Assembly (NCBI RefSeq): GCF_042653765.1
Contig: NZ_JBHSEZ010000004.1
Coordinates: 364,089-428,088, forward strand
Length of the DNA: 64,000 nt
DNA from: Castellaniella denitrificans
GTDB taxonomy: Bacteria; Pseudomonadota; Gammaproteobacteria; Burkholderiales; Burkholderiaceae_B
Reading direction: 5' to 3'
The notes below the pieces were generated by a model. That model worked only from the letters and a program-made list of their open reading frames with translations, did not search any database and was not told where the DNA came from. Within the stretch, counting starts at the first letter, position 1. Every line of letters begins with the position of its first letter. The position numbers and the translations under genes are program-made. Of the stretch, positions 1 through 7,086 are shown piece after piece.

Positions 1-1761
1 GGCACCGCCCCCGGCGCCCGGCTGGCCGACGGCCTGCAGCAGGCCCTGGACTACGCCGTGACCCACCTGCCCATCCCCAAGGTCATGCAATACCAGCTGG
101 CCGACGGCCGTACCAGCGTGAAATTCGTGCGTCCGGCCCAGCGCCTGCTGGCCCTGTGGGGCACGGACGTCGTGCCCGTGCGCACGCTGGGCCTGGAAGC
201 CGGCCGGATCACCCTGGGCCACCGCTTCCTGGAAGCCGGCCCGCTGGCCATCGAATCAGCCGAGGCCTGGGCCGACCGCCTGGCCGCCGACGGCCGCGTG
301 GTTCCCTCCTTCGCCGACCGGCGCGCGCTCATCGCCCGGCAACTGGCCGAATCCTCCGCCTCGCTGGGTGCGACCATCGGCCAGGGCGCCGAAGTCGAGG
401 CCCTGCTCGACGAAGTCGCCGCCCTGGTCGAATATCCGACGGTCTACGTCGGCGCCTTCGAGGAAGCCTTCCTGGCCGTGCCGCCGGAATGCCTGATCCT
501 GACGATGCGGCTGAACCAGAAATACTTCCCCCTGTTCGATCCGGCCACGGGCGCGCTGACCCACCGCTTCCTGATCGTCAGCAACATGCGGCCCGCCGAC
601 CCGGTCCACATCATCCAGGGCAACCAGCGCGTGGTGCGCCCGCGCCTGGCCGACGCGCAGTTCTTCTACCAGACCGACCTGAAGGCCCCGCTGGCCGAGC
701 GCGTGGCCGGCCTGGCCGACAGCGTCTACCACAACAAGCTCGGCTCGCAGCTGCAGCGCACCGAACGCGTGGAGGCATTGGCCCGCTGGCTGGCGCCGCT
801 GCTGGGCGGACGGGCGGAATCCGCCGCCCGCGCCGCCCGGCTGGCCCACGCCGACCTGGGCACCCAGATGGTGGGCGAATTCCCCGAGCTGCAAGGCATC
901 ATGGGCGCCTACTACGCGGCCCACGACGGCGAGCCCGCCGACGTAGTGCGCGCCCTGCGCGACCAGTACCGCATCCGCCTGGACGAGCCCGTGACGGACG
1001 ACACGCTCACGGCCGCCGTCCTGTTCATGGCGGAACGCGCCGAGACCCTGGTCGGGATCTGGGGCATCGGCCTGGCCCCCACCGGCGAACGCGACCCCTA
1101 CGGCCTGCGCCGCGCGGCCCTGGGCCTGATCAGCGCCTACGAGCAGCTCACGGCCGGCGGCCGCCTGCAGGCCAGCCAGGACTCCCCGGCGCGCCTGGCG
1201 GCCCTGCTGGAGCGGGCGGCGGCCGGCTTCGCGCCCGGCCTGCTCGCCGAGGGCACGGCCGAGGCCGTGCTGGACTTCGTCTACGAACGCTACCGCAACC
1301 AACTGGCGGCCGCCTGCGACCGCTCGGCCATCGACGCGGTGCTGGCCCTGCGCCCGCCGCTGCACCAGGTCGCGGCGCGCGTCCAGGCCTGCGAACGGTT
1401 CGCCACGCTGCCCGAGGCCGAATCCCTGGCCGCCGCCAACAAGCGCGTCAGCAATCTGCTGAAGAAGGCCGACGATACGCAGCCCGGCTTCGACCCGGCG
1501 CTGCTGGCCGAACCGGCCGAACGCCAGCTGGCCGACACGATCGCCCGCCTGGAACCCCAGGCCACCGCCCAGCTGCGGGCCGGCGACTTCGCCGCCAGCC
1601 TGGCCACCCTGGCCCAGGCCCGCGCCGCCGTGGACGCGTTCTTCACCGACGTCATGGTCATGGCCGAGGACCCCCGCGTGCGGGCCAACCGCCTGGCCCT
1701 GCTGCGTTCCCTGCACGGCCTGATGAACCAGGTGGCCGACCTGTCGAGGCTCGCCCGGTGA
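1..1761 (+). CDS. glyS: Glycyl-tRNA synthetase beta subunit, 5' end outside window
   Basis: This frame is open from base 1 and its start lies upstream of the window. About 586 C-terminal residues are visible; family members are around 690 residues, so roughly the first hundred are missing. With GlyQ (not in the window) it forms the alpha2beta2 enzyme that charges tRNA-Gly in the cytoplasm. Family-typical stretches include MRLNQKYFPL, SDSVYHNKLG-like and DLGTQMVGEFPELQG, followed by a C-terminal DALR-like anticodon-binding region ending near DVMVMAEDPRVRANRLALL. Its TGA overlaps the GTG start of gmhB, so glyS heads a translationally coupled run with gmhB and the acyltransferase. Recognition is confident; only the N-terminus is unseen. 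Confidence 0.95.
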   Translation, partial: GTAPGARLADGLQQALDYAVTHLPIPKVMQYQLADGRTSVKFVRPAQRLLALWGTDVVPVRTLGLEAGRITLGHRFLEAGPLAIESAEAWADRLAADGRVVPSFADRRALIARQLAESSASLGATIGQGAEVEALLDEVAALVEYPTVYVGAFEEAFLAVPPECLILTMRLNQKYFPLFDPATGALTHRFLIVSNMRPADPVHIIQGNQRVVRPRLADAQFFYQTDLKAPLAERVAGLADSVYHNKLGSQLQRTERVEALARWLAPLLGGRAESAARAARLAHADLGTQMVGEFPELQGIMGAYYAAHDGEPADVVRALRDQYRIRLDEPVTDDTLTAAVLFMAERAETLVGIWGIGLAPTGERDPYGLRRAALGLISAYEQLTAGGRLQASQDSPARLAALLERAAAGFAPGLLAEGTAEAVLDFVYERYRNQLAAACDRSAIDAVLALRPPLHQVAARVQACERFATLPEAESLAAANKRVSNLLKKADDTQPGFDPALLAEPAERQLADTIARLEPQATAQLRAGDFAASLATLAQARAAVDAFFTDVMVMAEDPRVRANRLALLRSLHGLMNQVADLSRLAR

Positions 1762-2312
1762 AACTCATCATCCTGGACCGCGACGGGGTCATCAACCACG
1801 ACAGCGACGCGTTCATCAAGTCGCCGGACGAATGGATGCCCATCCCCGGCAGCCCGGAAGCCATCGGCCGGCTCAGCCAGGCCGGCTGGCGCGTGGTGGT
1901 GGCCACCAACCAGTCCGGCATCGCCCGGGGTCTGTTCACCATGGAAACCCTGGGCGCGATCCACGCCCGGATGCGCCAGGTGGTGGCCGACGCTGGCGGG
2001 CGTATCGACGCCATCTTCTGCTGCCCCCACGGCCCGGACGACGGCTGCGCCTGCCGCAAGCCCCTGCCCGGCATGCTGCACGACATCGCCCAGCGCCTGG
2101 ACGTGCGCCTGGACGGCGTCCCGCTGGTGGGCGACAGCCTGCGCGACCTGCATGCCGCAGCCGCCGCGCGCTGCGCCCCCTGGCTGGTCTTGACCGGCAA
2201 GGGCCGCAAGACCTGGGAAGCCTCGGGCACCAGCGGCGAGCTCCCCGCCGGCACCCAGGTCCGCGACGATCTGGCCGCCGTGGCCGATACTTTATTGAAG
2301 GCCGTGCCATGA
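1758..2312 (+). CDS. gmhB: D-glycero-beta-D-manno-heptose-1,7-bisphosphate 7-phosphatase
   Basis: A 184-residue HAD-superfamily phosphatase of the GmhB type. It removes the 7-phosphate in ADP-heptose synthesis for the LPS inner core. Visible motifs are the nucleophile DRDG (D7, D9), the TNQSG motif near residue 50, the zinc-loop ligands C89-x-H91 and C97-x-C99, and GDSLRDL near the C-terminus. The length is normal for the family. The GTG start at 1758 overlaps the glyS stop (GTGA), and its own TGA overlaps the next ATG, so translation is probably coupled on both sides. The histidinol-phosphatase relative HisB-N is the main alternative. The zinc loop and the LPS-rich setting favour GmhB. Confidence 0.9.
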   Translation: MKLIILDRDGVINHDSDAFIKSPDEWMPIPGSPEAIGRLSQAGWRVVVATNQSGIARGLFTMETLGAIHARMRQVVADAGGRIDAIFCCPHGPDDGCACRKPLPGMLHDIAQRLDVRLDGVPLVGDSLRDLHAAAAARCAPWLVLTGKGRKTWEASGTSGELPAGTQVRDDLAAVADTLLKAVP

Positions 2313-3040
2313 CCTACCTGCGCTCCGCGCTCTACATGGCCTATCTGGTCGTGACGGTGATCCCCTACGCCCTGTGCTGCGTGCTGTGGGCCCCCCTGCC
2401 CCTGTCCTGGCGTTACCGCCTGACCCTGGGCTGGCCGCGCATGGCGCTGTGGGGCGCCCGCTGGATCCTCGGCATGCGCTACCAGGCGCAAGGCTGGGAA
2501 CACCTGCCCACCAAGGGGCCGGCCATCATCCTGTCCAAGCACCAATCCGCCTGGGAAACCCTGTATTTCGCGGTCAAGCTGCCGCGCGACGTGGTCTTCG
2601 TCTACAAGAAGGAACTGCACCACGTACCCTTCTTCGGCTGGAGCCTGGCGCTGCTCAGCATGATCCCCATCGACCGCACCAAGGGCAAGGAATCCTTCGA
2701 CCAGGTGGTGAAGATCGGCAGCCGTCGCCTCGCGGAAGGCCGCTGGCCGGTGCTGTTCCCCGAAGGCACCCGCGTGGCGCCCGGCCAGACCGGCCGCTAC
2801 AAGCAGGGGGGCGCGCTGCTGGCCTGCCGCACGGGGGCGCCGGTGATCCCGGTCGCCCACAACGCCGGCGAATGCTGGCCGCGCAACGCCTTCCTGAAGA
2901 CCCCGGGACTGGTGACCGTGTCCTTCGGCCCCGCCATCGACCCGGCCGGGCACACGCCGGCTTCCCTGAACCACGCCGTGCGCGACTGGATCGAGGCCGA
3001 GATGCGGCGCCTCAATCCCGAGCGCTATGCGAACCGCTGA
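2309..3040 (+). CDS. 1-acyl-sn-glycerol-3-phosphate acyltransferase (PlsC family)
   Basis: A 243-residue membrane-associated lysophosphatidate acyltransferase. It transfers an acyl chain to the sn-2 position of 1-acylglycerol-3-phosphate in phospholipid synthesis. An N-terminal hydrophobic segment spans about residues 8-30. The catalytic block is SKHQSAWETL, which corresponds to the HX4D motif but with Glu in place of Asp. FPEGTR, the phosphate-binding motif, lies near residue 150. The H-x4-E form is, as I recall, frequent in betaproteobacterial homologues. The ATG overlaps the gmhB stop (ATGA), and the 3' end overlaps the next gene by 14 bases. The enzymatic class is confident; which of several PlsC paralogues it is cannot be decided here. 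Confidence 0.9.
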   Translation: MTYLRSALYMAYLVVTVIPYALCCVLWAPLPLSWRYRLTLGWPRMALWGARWILGMRYQAQGWEHLPTKGPAIILSKHQSAWETLYFAVKLPRDVVFVYKKELHHVPFFGWSLALLSMIPIDRTKGKESFDQVVKIGSRRLAEGRWPVLFPEGTRVAPGQTGRYKQGGALLACRTGAPVIPVAHNAGECWPRNAFLKTPGLVTVSFGPAIDPAGHTPASLNHAVRDWIEAEMRRLNPERYANR

Positions 3041-3980
3041 CAGCCACCAGCTCGACCTGTTCGGCGCGGGCGACTGGCCGGCCGCCGCGCCCGCGGCCGG
3101 CCCCGGGCGCTCCGCCGGCAGGCCCGGTCGGGCCGCGCCCCGACAGGCCGGAGAACCACCAGCCGCCCAGGCCCCCTCGTCCGGCCCGCGCCACCCGCCC
3201 GCGCCGGAGCCTCCGTCCCCGCCGCCCGTCCTGCCTCCCGGCGGACGCTGGCTGACCCTGGAGCTGGACGACTGGACGCTGGGCTACGTGCTGCGCCGGG
3301 CGCGCCGCAAGACCATCGGGCTACAGGTCCGCGACACCGGCCTGGCGATCCAGGCCCCCGCCTGGGCCACGCACGCGCAGATCGAAGACGCGATCCGGCA
3401 CAAGGCGGCCTGGATCCGGGACAAGCTGCGGGACCGCGACCGGCGGCTGGAGCAACTGGCCCTGCAGGCCGGCCAATGGCGGCCGGGCGGCCGCATCCCC
3501 TACCTGGGCGTCGCCATCGAGCTGCGGCTGGACGGCGCCCGGCCGGCCCGCTACGAGGGCGATCCCTCCGCGCCCGCCGAGGGTGACCGCCTGTTCCTGC
3601 CCCTGCCCGACACGGCCGACGCCAGCCGCGTCCAGGAGCGCGCCCAGGCCTGGCTGCAGGCGCGCGCGCGGATCGATTTCGACGCGCGCCTGCGGCGCTG
3701 CCTGGACGGCGCGGGGCGATCCATCGCCGGCTGGGGCCTGTCCTCCGCCCAAGGCCGCTGGGGTTCGTGCACCAGCCAGAAGCGCATCCGCCTGAACTGG
3801 CGCCTGATCCATTTCGCCCCGGCACTGATCGACTACGTGATCGCCCACGAGGTCGCCCACCTGAAGGAAATGAACCACGGCCCCGCTTTCTGGCGCGAGG
3901 TCGAGCGCCTGTGCCCGGATTTCCGGACGGCGCGCGACACGCTGCGCCGCCAGCCTCCGGACACCCTGCCGCTGATCTGA
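3027..3980 (+). CDS. YgjP-like zinc metallopeptidase (M48/DUF45 family)
   Basis: A 317-residue protein with a proline/alanine-rich, probably disordered first 70 residues followed by a YgjP-type (DUF45/WLM-like) domain. The zinc site is visible as HEVAH (H274, E275, H278), with the third ligand probably H284 in EMNHGPAF. Upstream is the family-typical GRWGSCTSQKRIRLNW block. The molecular role of YgjP proteins is poorly defined; peptidase activity is inferred from the motif. The ATG lies 14 bases inside the acyltransferase gene in a different frame, which implies coupling with the upstream operon. The long low-complexity N-terminus may be a lineage addition, and a later start is possible. Confidence 0.85.
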   Translation: MRTADSHQLDLFGAGDWPAAAPAAGPGRSAGRPGRAAPRQAGEPPAAQAPSSGPRHPPAPEPPSPPPVLPPGGRWLTLELDDWTLGYVLRRARRKTIGLQVRDTGLAIQAPAWATHAQIEDAIRHKAAWIRDKLRDRDRRLEQLALQAGQWRPGGRIPYLGVAIELRLDGARPARYEGDPSAPAEGDRLFLPLPDTADASRVQERAQAWLQARARIDFDARLRRCLDGAGRSIAGWGLSSAQGRWGSCTSQKRIRLNWRLIHFAPALIDYVIAHEVAHLKEMNHGPAFWREVERLCPDFRTARDTLRRQPPDTLPLI

Positions 3981-4072
3981 TCCCGGCGCGCGCGGACGGT
4001 TCCGGCGATGAACGGTTTCGGCGATGAAAAATGCGTATGATGATGTGAATCGCACCACCGGAGAATTTCATC

Positions 4073-4468
4073 ATGCGTCTGCTGCACACCATGCTGCGCG
4101 TCGGCAATCTGGACCGTTCCCTGATGTTCTACACGGAGACCCTGGGCATGCGGCTGCTGCGCCGCAAGGACTACCCGGAAGGCCGCTTCACCCTGGCTTT
4201 CGTCGGCTACCAGGACGAGGCCGACGGCGCCGTCATCGAACTGACCCATAACTGGGACACCGACCGCTACGAGATCGGCACCGGCTACGGCCACATCGCC
4301 ATCGAAGTCGAGGACGCCTACGACACCTGCGCCACCATCAAGTCGCGCGGCGGCCTGGTCGTGCGCGAGGCCGGCCCCATGAAGCACGGCACCACCGTGA
4401 TCGCCTTCGTCGAGGACCCGGACGGCTACCGGATCGAACTGATCCAGCGCGCGGGCCGCGAAGACTAG
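4073..4468 (+). CDS. gloA: Lactoylglutathione lyase (glyoxalase I)
   Basis: A 131-residue enzyme that isomerises the methylglyoxal-glutathione hemithioacetal to S-lactoylglutathione. All four metal ligands of the E. coli type enzyme are at the expected places: H5, E56, H74 and E122. The protein lacks the extra loops of the zinc-dependent long form, so nickel/cobalt activation is likely (inferred from the family). The start is set by GGAG followed by a short spacer before ATG at 4073. The gene sits 92 bases after the metalloprotease and is probably transcribed on its own or by read-through. A GC-rich hairpin with a T-run follows it. Confidence 0.95.
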   Translation: MRLLHTMLRVGNLDRSLMFYTETLGMRLLRRKDYPEGRFTLAFVGYQDEADGAVIELTHNWDTDRYEIGTGYGHIAIEVEDAYDTCATIKSRGGLVVREAGPMKHGTTVIAFVEDPDGYRIELIQRAGRED

Positions 4469-4476
4469 CAAAGGCC

Positions 4477-4600
4477 CCCACGCTGCGCAGCCTGCGGCTG
4501 CTTGCTGCCCCCCAAGGGGGCGCTTTTTGCCTTGGGGCGGCCCGGCGGCAAAAAGGGGCCCCCACGCTGCGCGGCCTGCGCCCCCGCGGATCCGGGACGG
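4477..4600. repeat. GC-rich intergenic hairpin repeat, copy 1
   Basis: The space between the convergent genes gloA and rsmA is filled by stem-loops. These include GCAGCC-TGC-GGCTGC (4487-4501), GCCCCC-CAA-GGGGGC (4507-4521), and a CTTTTTGCC / GGCAAAAAG pair (4523-4531 / 4547-4555). A partial second unit beginning CCCCCACGCTGCGC follows near 4559. An 18-base core, 4488-4505, recurs exactly at 63836-63853, and a related element lies at 5437-5528. This looks like a dispersed intergenic repeat family that also supplies terminators. Confidence 0.7.
4507..4528 (+). terminator. Probable rho-independent terminator of gloA
   Basis: Six-base-pair all-GC stem (4507-4512 with 4516-4521), three-base loop, then T5 at 4524-4528, placed 38 bases after the gloA stop. 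The neighbouring inverted A/T-run pair may serve the convergent rsmA transcript. Confidence 0.6.
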
Positions 4601-4610
4601 TCCGGCGTGC

Positions 4611-5531
4611 TCACGCGGTGGGCGTCACTCCGGCGTCGGACAGGGCGTCGGCCATGTCCATGAACTGCGCCACCGTCAATTCCTGGGGCCGCGCCGTCGG
4701 CGCCACGCCCAGGGCGTCCCAATCCAGCCATTCCGCCCAGGCGCCCAGGCTGCCCCGGATCATCTTGCGGCGCTGCTCGAAGACCCGCGCCACCAGCCGC
4801 TCGAACACCCGCGCGTCGCGGGGCCGGCGCAGCGCGTCGGGCGCCAGCGGGCGCATGCGCACCACGGCCGACACCACCCGGGGCGGCGGATCGAAGGCCT
4901 CGGGCGGCACGTCGAACAGGTGCGTCATGCGGTAGCGCGCCTGGAGCATGACGGACAGGCGCCCGTACTGGCTGTCGCCGGGGCGGGCCACCATGCGGTC
5001 GATGACTTCGCGCTGCAGCATGAAATGCTGGTCGCGGATCCGGCCGGCCCAGCGCAGCAGGTGAAAGAGCAGCGGGCTGGAAATGTTGTAGGGCAGATTG
5101 CCCACCACGCGCAGCCGGGGGACGTCCGCCGCGGCCTGGCCCGTCTCCGCGCCGGCGCCGGGCGCCAGTTCGCCGAAATCCACGGTCAGGGCGTCGGCCT
5201 CGACCACCCGCAGGCGGTCCTCGCCCCAGCGGCCGCGCAGCCGATGGGCCAGGTCGCGATCCAACTCGACCACGGTCAGCCGGTCGAGCCGCTCCAGCAG
5301 CGGCGCCGTCAGCGCCGACAGGCCCGGCCCGATCTCGACCATGGCGTCGCCAGGCTGCGGATCGATGGCGCGCACGATGGCGTCCACCACCGATTCGTCG
5401 GCCAGGAAGTGCTGGCCGAAGCGTTTGCGCGCCTGGTGTGCGCCCCCTGGGCGAGGCTGCGCCTCGCCGCCCCCCCGAGAGGGGTCAGAAAACTTGGGAC
5501 GGCCCGGCGTTTTCTGATGCCCCGCCCCCAT
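4611..5531 (-). CDS. rsmA: 16S rRNA (adenine1518-N6/adenine1519-N6)-dimethyltransferase
   Basis: RsmA/KsgA dimethylates two adjacent adenines in the 3'-terminal helix of 16S rRNA during 30S maturation. Recognisable blocks are ARKRFGQHFLADES, the SAM motif VEIGPGLSALT, and the catalytic NLPYNISSPLLFHLL. The conserved protein normally starts only a few residues before HQARKRFGQ. Here no ATG, GTG or TTG exists in frame between that block and the ATG at 5529-5531, which sits one base after the surA stop. The predicted 306-residue protein therefore carries about 31 extra N-terminal residues, encoded by an intergenic hairpin repeat (5437-5528). Either this extension is translated, coupled to surA, or an unusual start is used. 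The gene is otherwise intact. Confidence 0.92.
   Translation of the reverse strand: MGAGHQKTPGRPKFSDPSRGGGEAQPRPGGAHQARKRFGQHFLADESVVDAIVRAIDPQPGDAMVEIGPGLSALTAPLLERLDRLTVVELDRDLAHRLRGRWGEDRLRVVEADALTVDFGELAPGAGAETGQAAADVPRLRVVGNLPYNISSPLLFHLLRWAGRIRDQHFMLQREVIDRMVARPGDSQYGRLSVMLQARYRMTHLFDVPPEAFDPPPRVVSAVVRMRPLAPDALRRPRDARVFERLVARVFEQRRKMIRGSLGAWAEWLDWDALGVAPTARPQELTVAQFMDMADALSDAGVTPTA
5437..5528. repeat. Intergenic hairpin repeat, copy 2, lying inside the 5' end of rsmA
   Basis: Two clean inverted repeats are visible: GGCGAGGC-TGC-GCCTCGCC (5450-5468) and CAGAAAAC ... GTTTTCTG (5486-5493 with 5509-5516) around a GGGACGGCCCGGC core. The general layout (C-rich arm, TGC-looped stem, CGGCCCGGCG core) resembles the repeat after gloA. 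It occupies the surA-rsmA junction, where it is read in frame with rsmA. Confidence 0.7.
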
Positions 5532-5532
5532 G

Positions 5533-7086
5533 TCAGTGACCGCCGGCCGCCGCCTTTTCCAGGCGATTGTCGATGTAGGCCTGGCCGCGCAGCTGGTCGA
5601 GCCAATCCTCGTAGGCCGGCCCGATGCGGCGTTCCATCAGCTCGCGGCGCGCCTGCATGCGGCGGAATTCCTGCTCCATGTTCTTGGTCTGGCGGCCCTC
5701 GACCTGGATCAGGTGCCAGCCGAACGGCGACTTGACCGGCTCGCTGACCTGGCCGTCCTGCAGGGCGTTCATGGCCTGCTCGAAGGCCGGCACGGTCTCG
5801 CCGGGATTGAGCCAGCCCAGGTCGCCGCCCTGGGGCGCGGAAGCGTCCTCGGAATAGCGCTTGGCCAGTTCGGCGAAGGATTCGCCGTGCTCGATGCGGG
5901 CGCGCAGGCCTTCGAGGGTGGCGCGGGCCTTGTCGTCGTCCACGACCTTGGAAGTCTTGATCAGGATGTGGCGGGCATGGGTCTGCGTGACCATCATGGG
6001 ACCCGAGGGCGCCGGGCGGGACGCGGCGGCCTGCGCCTGGGCCTGGGCCTGGGCCTGGGCCTGGGCCTGCGCGGCCTGGGCTTGCGCGGCCTGGGCGGAC
6101 TTGGGCGCCGGGCGCTGGGCATAGCCCCGGCGCAGGACCTTCAGGATGTGGAAGCCGCGGCCGCTCTGCACGATCCCGCTGATGCCGCCGGGCGGCGTGT
6201 TCGCGATGGCCCGCGCGAACAGGTCGGGCCAGTCGCGCAGAGGCCGGATGCCCATGTTGCCGCCCTCCAGGGCCTGGGGACCGTTCGACGAGGCGGCGGC
6301 GACGCCGGCGAAATCGGCGCCGGACTTGAGCTTGCGCAGGATGGCCTCGGCCTGCTTGCGCTTTTCCTCGACGACGCTGCTGGCGGCGTAGTCGGGGACC
6401 TCGATCAGGATCTGCGCCAGTTCGACCAGTTCGGGGCCGGTCGGGGCCGGCGCCGGTTCGGGCGCTTCCGCCGGCGCGGGCGCGGCGGCGGGCGGCTCGG
6501 CCAGCGGCCGGCCGGCGTTCATGGACAGGAAGGCGTCGATGTCGCTGTCGCTGATGGTGATGCGGTCTTCGACGAAGCGCTGGCGCAGGATGTCGTCCTG
6601 GATCTGGGAGCGCAGGTCGGCGCGGTAGTCGTCCCAGTTCATGCCGCTGTTGGCGATCTCATGCCGCAGCTGGTCGACGGTGATGCGGTTGCGCTGCGCG
6701 ATGGTCTGCACCGCGCGGTCGACCTGGGCGTCGGACACATGGATGCCGACACGCTGGGCCTCGTGGTCCTGGAGGGCCGCGTTGATCATCTGCTGCAGCA
6801 CCTGGCGCCGCAGCACGGACGCCTCGGGCACCGGGATGCGCTGCTGCTCCATCTGGCGGCGCACCTGGACCGCCTTGGCGTCGACCTGGGCGAGCGTGAT
6901 GACTTCCTTGTCGACGACGGCGGCGATGCCGTCCACGAATTGCTCGGACGCGGGGGCGGGCGCCGCCTGGGCGGGGGCCGGGCGGTGCGCCGGCTTTCCG
7001 GCCGCCAGGGCGGACGCCGACACCCAGGCGCCCAGCACGATGGCCAGCGACAGGGCGCGGGCGGGATGACGCAAGCCAGACATCAT
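5533..7086 (-). CDS. surA: Periplasmic peptidyl-prolyl isomerase / OMP chaperone SurA
   Basis: A 517-residue chaperone that escorts unfolded outer-membrane proteins, LptD among them, across the periplasm. It has a Sec signal peptide (cleavage near SALAAG, about residue 29), then a SurA N-domain starting at FVDGIAAVVDKEVIT. Two parvulin domains follow: the first about residues 215-310, the second (HARHILIKTSKVVDDD) about 355-455. A C-terminal helix comes last. The two parvulin domains are joined by a linker of alternating Gln-Ala, encoded by a hexanucleotide tandem repeat, which makes the protein longer than the ~430-residue E. coli form. Translation is coupled to lptD: ATG at 7086 overlaps the lptD TGA. 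A second ATG at 7083 is an equally possible start. Confidence 0.95.
   Translation of the reverse strand: MMSGLRHPARALSLAIVLGAWVSASALAAGKPAHRPAPAQAAPAPASEQFVDGIAAVVDKEVITLAQVDAKAVQVRRQMEQQRIPVPEASVLRRQVLQQMINAALQDHEAQRVGIHVSDAQVDRAVQTIAQRNRITVDQLRHEIANSGMNWDDYRADLRSQIQDDILRQRFVEDRITISDSDIDAFLSMNAGRPLAEPPAAAPAPAEAPEPAPAPTGPELVELAQILIEVPDYAASSVVEEKRKQAEAILRKLKSGADFAGVAAASSNGPQALEGGNMGIRPLRDWPDLFARAIANTPPGGISGIVQSGRGFHILKVLRRGYAQRPAPKSAQAAQAQAAQAQAQAQAQAQAQAAASRPAPSGPMMVTQTHARHILIKTSKVVDDDKARATLEGLRARIEHGESFAELAKRYSEDASAPQGGDLGWLNPGETVPAFEQAMNALQDGQVSEPVKSPFGWHLIQVEGRQTKNMEQEFRRMQARRELMERRIGPAYEDWLDQLRGQAYIDNRLEKAAAGGH
6031..6072 (-). repeat. Hexanucleotide tandem repeat inside surA
   Basis: Five perfect consecutive CTGGGC units on the + strand (6037-6066), flanked by CTGCGC variants. 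Read on the coding strand they give Ala-Gln pairs in the linker between the parvulin domains. Units are two codons long, so copy-number change would keep the frame. Confidence 0.85.
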
